In this document: positions 53,727 through 61,825 of the stretch, piece after piece
How positions within the stretch are numbered: the first letter of the stretch is position 1
How the letters are laid out: every line of letters begins with the position of its first letter
Assembly (NCBI GenBank): GCA_900552655.1
Contig: USAE01000001.1
Span: forward strand, 1-64,000
Length of the DNA stretch: 64,000 bases
Reading direction: 5' to 3'
Source: an uncultured Clostridium sp.
Lineage (GTDB): Bacteria; Bacillota; Clostridia; TANB77; CAG-508
The notes under the pieces: generated by a model
The model's input: only the letters and a program-made list of their open reading frames with translations
What the model was told of the DNA's origin: nothing
Database searches by the model: none
Program-made: the position numbers and the translations under genes

Positions 53727-56339
53727 TCACCTCATTTTTTCTTTTATTTTCATTAATGTATTTAAAGCATCTATTGGCGTTAATGTATTTAGGTCTATTT
53801 TATCTATTTCTTGTGCTATTTCTGCTAATTTATAATTGTATAAGTCTAACTGACCTGCTTGTACTTGTTTGTTTTCTTTTTCTAGTTTTTTATTTCCTAA
53901 AATGCTCTTTCTTTCTAAACTTCTTAAAATGTCATTTGCTCTTTTTAATACATCCTTTGGAACCCCTGCTAAACGTGCTACGTGAACACCATAGCTTTCA
54001 TCTGTTCCTCCTCTTATAATCTTTCTTAAAAAGATTACATCTTCTCCTTTTTCCTTAACAGCTATTGAATAGTTTCTTACTCCATCTAGTTTGTCTTCTA
54101 ATTCTATAAGTTCATGGTAATGCGTTGCAAACAATGTTTTAGCACCACATTTTGTTTTATCTGCTATATATTCAGCAACAGCCCATGCTATAGAAAGTCC
54201 ATCATATGTTGATGTTCCTCTTCCTATTTCATCTAAAATTACTAAGCTATTTTTAGTTGCTTCTTTTAAAATATCTGCAACTTCCATCATTTCTACCATA
54301 AAAGTACTTTGTCCCATACTTAGGTCATCAGATGCTCCAACTCTTGTAAAAATTTTATCTACAATACCTATATGAGCTTCTGTTGCTGGTACAAAACTCC
54401 CTATTTGTGCCATTAGTGTTATTAATGCAACTTGCCTCATATATGTAGACTTACCGGCCATATTAGGTCCAGTTATAATAGATAGCCTATTTTCTTCGCC
54501 ATCCATATATGTGTCATTATCTATAAAACTTCCCATTGGAAGCATTTTTTCTATTACCGGATGTCTTCCTTCTTTTATTTCTATTTTTCCATTATCATCC
54601 ACTATAGGCATGCAATAATTCATATCTTCTGCCACAGTTGCAAATGAGGCTAAAACATCTAATGTTGCAATAATCATTGCAGAGGTTTGAAGTCTTTTTA
54701 CATTTTTTGCAATTTCTTGTCTTATCTTTGTAAAGGCTTCATATTCTAGATTAATAACTTTATCTTCCGCACCTAAAATTTGATTTTCTAATTCTTTTAG
54801 TTCTTCAGTTATATATCTCTCACAATTAGTTAATGTTTGTTTTCTTATATATCTATCTGGTACTTGGCTAAAGTTTGACTTAGTTACTTCTATATAATAT
54901 CCAAAAACTTTATTAAATCCAACTTTTAAATTCTTTATACCTGTTTTCTCTTTTTCTGTTGCCTCTAATTGAATCAACCAATTTTTTCCTTCTGTAGTTG
55001 CTTTTTTTAGTTTATCTATTTCTTCATCATACCCAATTTTTATTAATCCACCTTCTTTTACTGACATTGGTGGATCTTCAACTATAGAATTTTCTATTAA
55101 TTCGTAAATGTCTTTAAGCTCGTCTAAATTATTGTATAATTCTTGTAACATATTAGAATTTGTGTTTTTTAAAACTTCTTTTACTTCTGGTAACTTAGAC
55201 AACGAATTTTTTAAAGATATCATATCTCTACCATTTGCATTTCCATAAGATATTTTACCTGCTAGTCTTTCTATGTCATATACCTTTTTCAAATTTTCTA
55301 TTATGTCACCTTTTAATATCACATTATCTTTTAATTCTTTAACAGCACTTAATCTTTTATTAATTTCATTAACTTCTATTAATGGGTCATTTATCCATCT
55401 TCTTAAATGTCTTCCTCCCATTGATGTTGATGTTTTATCTAAAACCCATAAAAGTGTACCTTTTTTACTTTTATCTCTCATTTTTTCTGTTAACTCTAAA
55501 TTTCTTCTAGCATTAATATCTAAAGCCATATATCTAGTTGTATTATAAATTATTATTTTATTAATATGTTCTAGGCTAGTTTTTTGTGTTTGTTTTAAAT
55601 ATTCTACTAGAGCATTTATACTTGCCACAGAAAAAAGTCTTTTATCTATATCTTTTATATTATTATTATTTGTATCTACCAAATTATAATTTTCTACTAT
55701 ATAATTTATGTCTTCTGTAAAAAATTTATCATTAAACCTTGTAAAGTATATTTCGAATCTTTCTTTTATTTTATTAATTTCTTCTGTACTATCATACATC
55801 ATGCTATTTACTACTAGCTCTGCTGGTGAATATCTTGCAATTTCGTCTAATACTAAAGGAAAATTATTATTTTCTTTTATTTCTGTGCTATAAAAATCTC
55901 CTGTAGTTACATCACATACAGCTATTCCATAGTAAATTCCTTTTTTTACTATAGACATTATATAATTATTTTTCTTTTCTTCTAGCATATTAGATTCTAT
56001 TACAGTCCCTGGTGTTACAACACGAATTACCCCTCTTTTTACTATTCCCTTTGCAGTCTTAGGGTCCTCTAGTTGTTCACAAATTGCTACTTTATAACCC
56101 TTTGCTATTAATTTTGATATATAAAGTTCTGCTGCATGGTGTGGTATTCCACACATAGGTGCTCTTTCTGCTTGTCCACAGTCTTTTCCTGTTAATGTTA
56201 ATTCTAATTCTCTAGATACTGTTATTGCATCTTCAAAAAACATTTCGTAAAAGTCACCTAATCTGTAAAAAAGTATACAGTCTTTATATTCTTCTTTTGT
56301 TTCGAGATATTTTTGCATCATTGGTGAATATTCTGCCAT
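53727..56339 (-). CDS. mutS: DNA mismatch repair protein MutS
   Basis: Mismatch-recognising ATPase, 870 residues. The N-terminal mismatch-binding domain has YKDCILFYRLGDFYEMFFED with the Phe-x-Glu wedge (F-Y-E). The ATPase has ITGPNMAGKSTYMRQVALI (Walker A), DEIGRGTSTYDGLSIAWAVAE (Walker B) and FATHYHELIELE. All domains seem complete. No mutL follows in the window. MutS-deficiency is not the explanation for the indels in this window, since the gene looks intact. Confidence 0.95.
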   Translation of the reverse strand: MAEYSPMMQKYLETKEEYKDCILFYRLGDFYEMFFEDAITVSRELELTLTGKDCGQAERAPMCGIPHHAAELYISKLIAKGYKVAICEQLEDPKTAKGIVKRGVIRVVTPGTVIESNMLEEKKNNYIMSIVKKGIYYGIAVCDVTTGDFYSTEIKENNNFPLVLDEIARYSPAELVVNSMMYDSTEEINKIKERFEIYFTRFNDKFFTEDINYIVENYNLVDTNNNNIKDIDKRLFSVASINALVEYLKQTQKTSLEHINKIIIYNTTRYMALDINARRNLELTEKMRDKSKKGTLLWVLDKTSTSMGGRHLRRWINDPLIEVNEINKRLSAVKELKDNVILKGDIIENLKKVYDIERLAGKISYGNANGRDMISLKNSLSKLPEVKEVLKNTNSNMLQELYNNLDELKDIYELIENSIVEDPPMSVKEGGLIKIGYDEEIDKLKKATTEGKNWLIQLEATEKEKTGIKNLKVGFNKVFGYYIEVTKSNFSQVPDRYIRKQTLTNCERYITEELKELENQILGAEDKVINLEYEAFTKIRQEIAKNVKRLQTSAMIIATLDVLASFATVAEDMNYCMPIVDDNGKIEIKEGRHPVIEKMLPMGSFIDNDTYMDGEENRLSIITGPNMAGKSTYMRQVALITLMAQIGSFVPATEAHIGIVDKIFTRVGASDDLSMGQSTFMVEMMEVADILKEATKNSLVILDEIGRGTSTYDGLSIAWAVAEYIADKTKCGAKTLFATHYHELIELEDKLDGVRNYSIAVKEKGEDVIFLRKIIRGGTDESYGVHVARLAGVPKDVLKRANDILRSLERKSILGNKKLEKENKQVQAGQLDLYNYKLAEIAQEIDKIDLNTLTPIDALNTLMKIKEKMR

Positions 56340-56377
56340 TATATATTCCTTACCTTTCTAATTTTATTGTTGCTTCT

Positions 56378-57280
56378 TTATTTTCTTTCATCGTCACTGT
56401 CTTGCTTTTCTGTTAGTTTTTCATATCCTTCTACAGTTTTCCCTGCTCTTCTTATTGTACTAACAGAAACACCTAACTTCTTGGCTGCTTCTTGGTGAGT
56501 TAAATTTGTATTTGCTACATCTTCCAATAACTTTTTGGCTTTTTCATATCTTATTTGTGCTTCTGTTTTTGGATTTCCAATAATAACTTCTTGATGTCCA
56601 AATGATCTTAAAGTTATGTCTATTAAGCGCCTTTCAAATTCTGAAAATAATTTTTCACATTTTTTCTTACTATTACCTTTGTACATTTGTCTGCTAGATA
56701 ATTCTTTAGCAATAAAATAAATTTCTTCATATTTCTCATTATTTTCTAGCTTTGCAAGTTCTCTACTTACCGTTCTTTTTGGAATATTATACATTTCTGA
56801 TATCTCTGTTTGACTTAATTCATGTCTTATCATTTCTATAAATAAAGCTTTAAAATTTATATGTGAATAATTTCCAGACTTATTTGCTTCATATCTTATA
56901 TATCTTTGTTTTAATTTTATATTGTTTGAAGCATTTATATATTCTACCATTCTTTCTTTAAACGTTAAAGGATCTATAGTTTCATTTGTTTCTTTCATAA
57001 ACTTTTCTCTTGCTTTTGTCAAGGTTTTAATTTCTCCACTTAAGAAATCTTTTACTGCACTTTCAAATTTATCTTCTTCTATTTCTTTTTTTTGTAATCT
57101 ACTTTTGTTTTCAACTAGAATTCTTTCTAGTTTTTTCATGTTTTCGCTTCCTTCTGGAAAAATTTGCTTACACATTTCTACAAATGTATTTCTATTTATT
57201 CCATATATTTTTTCACATTCGCGTATTGACTTTCCTTCTATAACTTCTTTAAACATCTCTTCGAATTTTAAAGCCTCCAT
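56378..57280 (-). CDS. multi-HTH DNA-binding protein, uncharacterised
   Basis: Protein of 300 residues with at least three helix-turn-helix-like segments: GKSIRECEKIYGINRNTFVE near the N-terminus, LSQTEISEMYNIPKRTVSRE in the middle and LTHQEAAKKLGVSVSTIRRA near the C-terminus, linked by charged helices. No catalytic domain is seen. It is encoded between miaB and mutS on the same strand with short gaps (9 bp and 38 bp), so it probably shares their transcript. A transcription regulator or DNA-organising role is inferred; I cannot name a family. Confidence 0.7.
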   Translation of the reverse strand: MEALKFEEMFKEVIEGKSIRECEKIYGINRNTFVEMCKQIFPEGSENMKKLERILVENKSRLQKKEIEEDKFESAVKDFLSGEIKTLTKAREKFMKETNETIDPLTFKERMVEYINASNNIKLKQRYIRYEANKSGNYSHINFKALFIEMIRHELSQTEISEMYNIPKRTVSRELAKLENNEKYEEIYFIAKELSSRQMYKGNSKKKCEKLFSEFERRLIDITLRSFGHQEVIIGNPKTEAQIRYEKAKKLLEDVANTNLTHQEAAKKLGVSVSTIRRAGKTVEGYEKLTEKQDSDDERK

Positions 57281-57289
57281 AAAAACCTC

Positions 57290-58702
57290 CTATAAAATAG
57301 TCTTACCTTTTAAATACCACATATGTTCTGAAATAATTTTTATATTTATTATTTGATTTATTAATTCTTTATTACCTTCAAATATTACAACTTTATTACT
57401 ATCTGTTCTTCCTGTTAGCATTTCTTCATTATTTTTACTTGTACCTTCTACTAAAATCTTTTGAATTGTTCCTATATATTTTTTATTATTCTCTTCAATT
57501 TGGCTTTCCACCAAGTCTTTTAATTTATTAAATCTTATATGTTTTATTTCTTCTGGAACTTGGTTTTCCATTCTGTCTCCTGGTGTTCCAACTCTTCTTG
57601 AGTATATAAACATATATACTTGTTCAAATTTTACTTTTTGTACTACATCTAATGTATCTTCAAATTCTTCGTCTGTTTCACCTGGAAATCCTACTATAAT
57701 ATCTGTTGATAATGTTAAATTAGGAATTTTAGCTTTCATTTTTTCTACCAAGTTTAGATATTGCTCTTTTGTATATTTTCTGTTCATCTCTTTTAAAACT
57801 TTAGTATTTCCAGATTGTAATGGTAAATGTATTAATTTACATACTTTGTCGCAACTTGCTATTGCTTCTATTACATCATCTGTAAAATCTTTTGGATGTG
57901 GTGAAACAAATCTTATTCTTTCTATTCCTTCTACTTTGTTTATTGCCTTTAATAATGTAGCAAAAGAATTTACACCATCATATTCTTCAAATTCTATATT
58001 TTTTTCTTTTTCTACTCTTAAATACGAATTAACATTTTGCCCTAATAATGTAATTTCTTTATACCCTTGTTTTGCTAAGTCTTTTACCTCATTTATAATG
58101 TCCTTTGGCATTCTACTTCTTTCTCTACCTCTTACATATGGAACTATACAATAAGTGCAAAAGTTATTACATCCGTTCATAATTGTTACAGATGCTTTTA
58201 TATTGCTATCTCTTTTTATTGGTAATCCTTCATATATTTTACCATCTATGTCTATTATATCTTTTATTTTTTTATTTTCTTCTATTGCTTTATATAAGTC
58301 TTCTGGAAATCTATGTAATGTATGTGTTCCAAATATTACATCTACAAATGGATAACTCTGCTTTATTTTTTTAATTATATGTTCTTCTTGCATCATGCAA
58401 CCACCAATTGCAATTATAGTTCCTTTTTGCTCTTTAATTCTTTTTAGCTCTCCTAATTTTCCAAACAATTTATCTTCTGCATTTTCTCTTACGCAACATG
58501 TATTAAATAAAGCAATGTCTGCCTCTTCAAATTGTTCTGTTTTGCTATATCCCATTTCTTCTAACATTCCACATAATTTTTCGGAATCATTTTCGTTTAA
58601 TTGGCATCCCATTGTTAATATACAATATTTTAAATTATTATTCTCTTTATTTATTTCTTTTACTTTTTTTATATATTCTATTTGATCTTTTATTTCTTCC
58701 AC
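57290..58702 (-). CDS. miaB: tRNA methylthiotransferase MiaB
   Basis: Radical-SAM enzyme that adds the 2-methylthio group to i6A37 in tRNAs reading UNN codons. The N-terminal UPF0004 domain (CILTMGCQLNENDSEKLCGM) supplies three Cys for the auxiliary cluster, with NTCCVRENA and GCMMQEE. The radical-SAM motif is NGCNNFCTYCIVPYVRGRER (CxxxCxxC), followed by a TRAM domain at the C-terminus (KILVEGTSKNNEEMLTGRTD). 470 residues is typical. It heads the miaB-HTH-mutS-tcdA run. Confidence 0.95.
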   Translation of the reverse strand: MEEIKDQIEYIKKVKEINKENNNLKYCILTMGCQLNENDSEKLCGMLEEMGYSKTEQFEEADIALFNTCCVRENAEDKLFGKLGELKRIKEQKGTIIAIGGCMMQEEHIIKKIKQSYPFVDVIFGTHTLHRFPEDLYKAIEENKKIKDIIDIDGKIYEGLPIKRDSNIKASVTIMNGCNNFCTYCIVPYVRGRERSRMPKDIINEVKDLAKQGYKEITLLGQNVNSYLRVEKEKNIEFEEYDGVNSFATLLKAINKVEGIERIRFVSPHPKDFTDDVIEAIASCDKVCKLIHLPLQSGNTKVLKEMNRKYTKEQYLNLVEKMKAKIPNLTLSTDIIVGFPGETDEEFEDTLDVVQKVKFEQVYMFIYSRRVGTPGDRMENQVPEEIKHIRFNKLKDLVESQIEENNKKYIGTIQKILVEGTSKNNEEMLTGRTDSNKVVIFEGNKELINQIINIKIISEHMWYLKGKTIL

Positions 58703-58791
58703 TTTAAGCCCTCCTACTGCTATTATATTTTATATTATTTTTCTACGTTTTTCAATTAATTACGCAAAAAAGTGGTCTTTTTTGTATTCTT

Positions 58792-58825
58792 TCGGGATTT
58801 TTGGGACGGTCCTTAAAGTCCCTGT
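58792..58825 (+). repeat. REP-like palindrome, copy C
   Basis: TCGGGATTTTTGGGACGG then TCCTTAAAGTCCCTG, 16 bp before three-hairpin copy 2. Confidence 0.8.
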
Positions 58826-58840
58826 TTCATTTTTTTAAAA

Positions 58841-58986
58841 AAGCGAGCCTAAGATTTTCTAACAAATACAAATTTCAAGAAAATCTAAGGTTCGCTATAA
58901 TTTTCTAGTACAAAAATTTCTCCTATTAGGAGAAGTTTTGTACTATATAATAAAAAAAAGAAAATTATAGCAATTATAATTTTCTT
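58841..58986 (+). repeat. three-hairpin repeat element, copy 2
   Basis: Hairpin 1: GCGAGCC (58843) to GGTTCGC (58895). Hairpin 2: TAGTA (58906) to TACTA (58945) around AAAATTTCTCC / GGAGAAGTTTT. Hairpin 3: perfect AAGAAAATTATA / TATAATTTTCTT (58958-58986). Stems differ from copies 1 and 3 by compensatory changes. The 342-bp region 58703-59044 between miaB and rpmE holds only this and REP copy C. Confidence 0.85.
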
Positions 58987-59044
58987 AATATGTTTTTTAA
59001 TAATATAATAATCTGCAAATAGCTTTTGGCTATTTATAAATCTC

Positions 59045-59245
59045 TTATTGAATTCCATATTTCTTTTTAAATTTATCTGCTCTACCACCTGTTGTGTCTT
59101 TTCTTAAATTACCTGTCCAGAATGGATGACATTTTGAGCAAACATCTACTTTTATAGATTCTTTTGTTGAGTTTGTTTCGATTACATTACCACAAGCACA
59201 TGTAATTGTTGCAGCTGTATATTTTGGATGTATTCCTTCTTTCAT
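59045..59245 (-). CDS. rpmE: 50S ribosomal protein L31 (zinc type)
   Basis: Small ribosomal protein at the 30S-50S bridge. 66 residues with the zinc-binding pattern CACGN (residues 16-20) and [10 protein letters not shown] (36-45), so this is the zinc-containing C+ paralogue. It opens [16 protein letters not shown], as most L31 proteins do. It ends 3' at three-hairpin copy 2 and starts from a clear promoter. The longer antisense and shifted frames here are not genes. Confidence 0.94.
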   Translation of the reverse strand: MKEGIHPKYTAATITCACGNVIETNSTKESIKVDVCSKCHPFWTGNLRKDTTGGRADKFKKKYGIQ

Positions 59246-59287
59246 TTATGTTCACCTCTTCCTTTTCTTCGTAAAATGCTGTTTATT

Positions 59288-59316
59288 ATCATAACATATA
59301 TTTACTTATTTTTCAA
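59288..59316 (-). promoter_or_regulatory. sigma-A type promoter of rpmE
   Basis: Minus-strand TTGAAA (59311-59316), 17-bp spacer, TATGAT (59288-59293), with the gene start about 40 bases downstream. Confidence 0.72.
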
Positions 59317-59336
59317 TACCTAAATTCTTTTTTTGT

Positions 59337-59501
59337 TTAATTTACTTTGTTTTCTGCCATTTCATGTTCTAAAATGTATTGCCCAGATGTTTCTAACTCT
59401 TTCTTTAGGGATGTCTTATTAACTAACTTAAATGTTATATTAAATAAACAAGCTATTATTAATATTATTAAACCAATTCTTTTCCAATATTTAGCTAGCA
59501 T
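59337..59501 (-). CDS. small single-pass membrane protein, 54 aa
   Basis: ATG 59501 is preceded by AAGGAG with eight-base spacing. The product begins MLAKYWKRIGLIILIIACLF, with a membrane helix (about residues 9-28), and continues as a charged tail (NKTSLKKELETSGQYILEHE). It is too short for standard ORF cut-offs. It is flanked by rpmE and, divergently, the VanW lipoprotein gene. Its function is unknown; the strong ribosome site, the clean helix-plus-tail design and the absence of any competing ORF make it likely real. Confidence 0.7.
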   Translation of the reverse strand: MLAKYWKRIGLIILIIACLFNITFKLVNKTSLKKELETSGQYILEHEMAENKVN

Positions 59502-59649
59502 TCAGACCTCTCCTTTTTATTAAACTTATATTCTTATTATACTATATTTTATTTTTTTGTCAATATTTTTATATCTTTGGTATTTTTTTACGTTTTTGTG
59601 TAAAACTATTAAAAATAGTTTTATAGAATATTTAGGAGGATGAGTTTTT

Positions 59650-60319
59650 ATGAAAAAGAAAATAGCTTTATTTATTCTTATTACATTTACCCTGGTTTGT
59701 TTTTCTGGCTGTAGCAAAGAAGAAAACACGCAAACAGAAGTTAATACTTTAGAAGTCAACAGAACATCTACTGATATTACTAATGTTTCTTTAAATAATT
59801 TATCAAATAATATTGTATCAAATACTACTGCTAATGAAATTTCTCCACCAAATAATAATAATACAGAAGAAATATTGGCTCGGTTTTTCTACTAAAATAT
59901 ATTCTTCTGATCCCTCAAGGCAAAAAAATTTAGAAATAACGTCTAAGGCATTAAATGGAACCATAGTAAAACCTAACGAAACTTTTTCTTTTACAAAAAC
60001 TGTTGGTCCTTCCACTCCTTCTAAAGGATATGAAGAAGCAGATATCTTTGATTCTAATGGTAATAAAATAAAAGGATATGGTGGCGGTAATTGTCAAGTA
60101 AGCTCTACCTTATATAATGCTGTAAAAAAAGTTCCGTCATTAAAAATTATAGAAAGACATGAGCATAGCAATTATGTACCCTATGTAAAAAAAGGGCATG
60201 ATGCCGCAGTTGCATATGGTAGTGTTGACTTCAAATTTAAAAATACTAATAATTTTAACATAAAAATTTTAGTAGAAACATCTAAGAAAAATGTCACTGT
60301 TAAATTATTAAAGTTTTAA
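59650..60319 (+). CDS. VanW-family lipoprotein, needs +1 shift at CGG codon 78
   Basis: Secreted lipoprotein with a VanW domain, a family found in vancomycin-resistance clusters and common in Clostridia, of unproven activity. AGGAGG precedes ATG 59650. The signal FILITFTLVCFSGCSKEEN has a lipobox Cys. After a Ser/Thr/Asn-rich linker comes an in-frame CGG (59881-59883) following TTG GCT. Reading on stops after four codons, while skipping C gives GCT GGT TTT TCT ACT AAA, opening GFSTKIYSSD and then the VanW core NETFSFTKTVGPSTPSKGYE and GYGGGNCQVSSTLYNAVKKV. The full product has 222 residues. The shift site falls exactly between linker and domain. Confidence 0.88.
59881..59883 (+). other. in-frame CGG, candidate +1 frameshift site (vanW-like, codon 78)
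   Basis: GCT CGG TTT TTC TAC TAA stops early. Skipping C gives GCT GGT TTT TCT ACT AAA, joining the linker to the VanW domain. The extra base is C at 59881. Confidence 0.86.
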
Positions 60320-60350
60320 TTCATATCTTAACTCCTTTGGCATATATTTT

Positions 60351-61595
60351 ATGAAAAGGAGGTTGATTAAAATAAAAAAAATATTATATAAATTTTTGGT
60401 TTCTTTTGTTATCTTTAGTTTAATCTTAACACCTGTTTCTTGCTTTGCATTTACAGATTCTTCATATATTTGGTCTCCATCTGAACTATTTAGTAATGTT
60501 AGCTTAGAAAATGAAAGTAAATTGCCTTCAAATTCTTTAAATCTTACTTGTGGAAGTGCTATATTAATTGAACAGTCTACTAGCAAGATTCTTTATGAAC
60601 ATAATATACATGAGCAATTGCGTCCTGCAAGTGTTACAAAAGTTATGACAATTCTTTTAATTATGGAAGCCATAGATTCCGGAAGACTAAATTATAGTGA
60701 CCAAATACCTTGTAGCGAAGTTGCAAGTTCAATGGGTGGTTCACAAATTTGGCTTGATACAAAAGAAACATTAAGTGTAGATGAAATGTTAAAAGCAATA
60801 TGCGTTGTTTCTGCAAACGACTGTACTGTTGCCATGGCGGAATATTTAGCAGGCTCTGAAGAAAATTTTGTAAATTTAATGAATGAAAAAGCGAAAGAGC
60901 TTGGAATGAATGATACTTGTTTTAAAAATTGTCATGGTATAGATGAAGATGGGCATGTATCATCTAGTTATGATATCGCAATTATGTCACGCGAATTGCT
61001 AACTAAACATCCTGATATAACAAAATATACGACTATATATATGGACTCACTTAGAGGCGGAAAATCTGAACTCGTTAATACTAACAAATTAGTTAGAAAT
61101 TACAGAGGTGCAACTGGCTTAAAAACGGGTTCTACTTCTCTTGCTTTATATAATTTATCTGCTTCTGCAACTCGTGATGATTTATCTTTAATTGCTGTAA
61201 TAATGAAAGCTCCTACTACTAAAGATAGGTTTGCAGAAGCCACTAAATTATTAGACTATGGTTTTGCAAATTATTCTTTCACTTCTTTCGGAAAAAAAGG
61301 TGATGTAGTAAAAGAAATCCCTGTTTCTAAAGGTGTCTCTTCTTCTGTTAACGCTGTATTGGCTAATAATGCTGGAGTCTTATTAAAAAAAGGAGAAGAA
61401 TCTAATGTTGTACAGAATATAGAATTATCAAATAACATTTCTGCTCCCATAAATGAAGGAGATAAGCTCGGAACAATTTCCTATTCCCTAAATGGTGAAA
61501 CTCTTACCTCTATAGACATAATTGCTAAAAATAGTGTAAATAGAATAGATTTTCCACATATGCTACAATTTGTATTTAATTCTTGGATTAAATAA
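60351..61595 (+). CDS. D-alanyl-D-alanine carboxypeptidase (DacF/PBP5-type)
   Basis: Trims the terminal D-Ala from peptidoglycan stem peptides. A signal peptide (about residues 1-33) precedes the penicillin-binding domain. The SxxK motif is RPASVTKVMTILLI (Ser94, Lys97), SxN is in VVSANDCTVAM and KTG in LKTGSTSLALYN; a C-terminal beta domain follows. 414 residues fits the family. AAGGAGG lies inside the first codons of the ATG at 60351, so a non-ATG start near 60363-60372 is possible. It lies 31 bp after the vanW-like gene and is probably cotranscribed. Confidence 0.9.
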   Translation: MKRRLIKIKKILYKFLVSFVIFSLILTPVSCFAFTDSSYIWSPSELFSNVSLENESKLPSNSLNLTCGSAILIEQSTSKILYEHNIHEQLRPASVTKVMTILLIMEAIDSGRLNYSDQIPCSEVASSMGGSQIWLDTKETLSVDEMLKAICVVSANDCTVAMAEYLAGSEENFVNLMNEKAKELGMNDTCFKNCHGIDEDGHVSSSYDIAIMSRELLTKHPDITKYTTIYMDSLRGGKSELVNTNKLVRNYRGATGLKTGSTSLALYNLSASATRDDLSLIAVIMKAPTTKDRFAEATKLLDYGFANYSFTSFGKKGDVVKEIPVSKGVSSSVNAVLANNAGVLLKKGEESNVVQNIELSNNISAPINEGDKLGTISYSLNGETLTSIDIIAKNSVNRIDFPHMLQFVFNSWIK

Positions 61596-61610
61596 TTTAA
61601 ATCATATAAA

Positions 61611-61756
61611 AAGCATACCTAAAATTTTCTACCAAATGTAAATTATAAGAAAATCTAAGGTATGCCATAATTCTCTAGTACAGAAATTACTCCTACCAGG
61701 AGTAATTTCCTACTATATAAAAAAGCATACTAGAATTTATCTCTAATATGCTTTTT
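61611..61756 (+). repeat. three-hairpin repeat element, copy 3
   Basis: Hairpin 1: GCATACC (61613) to GGTATGC (61665). Hairpin 2: TAGTA (61676) to TACTA (61715) around AGAAATTACTCC / GGAGTAATTTCC. Hairpin 3: AGCATA to TATGCT followed by TTTTTT, which also terminates the carboxypeptidase transcript. Confidence 0.85.
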
Positions 61757-61788
61757 TAGTATTTTCAATCTGTGTTATATAAGCTAAA

Positions 61789-61821
61789 TCGGGATTTTAA
61801 GGATCGTCCCATAATCCCTGT
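61789..61821 (+). repeat. REP-like palindrome, copy D
   Basis: TCGGGATTTTAAGGATCG then TCCCATAATCCCTG, 32 bp after three-hairpin copy 3 and just before the HD-gene stop. Confidence 0.8.
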
Positions 61822-61825
61822 TTTA

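Noticed and set aside
58885..59088. 67-aa ORF overlapping rpmE
   Set aside because: It lies across the repeat hairpins and the rpmE 3' end in another frame; a shadow.
6696..60319. The six frame breaks as random sequencing or assembly errors
   Set aside because: Random indels would not all create an in-frame CGG, and none lies in a homopolymer run, where most such errors occur. Only raw reads can exclude it fully.
29377..60319. Classic prfB-type or -1 slippery-site frameshifting
   Set aside because: There is no shared slippery heptamer, no CTT-TGA and no consistent Shine-Dalgarno-like stimulator upstream; P-site codons differ at every site.
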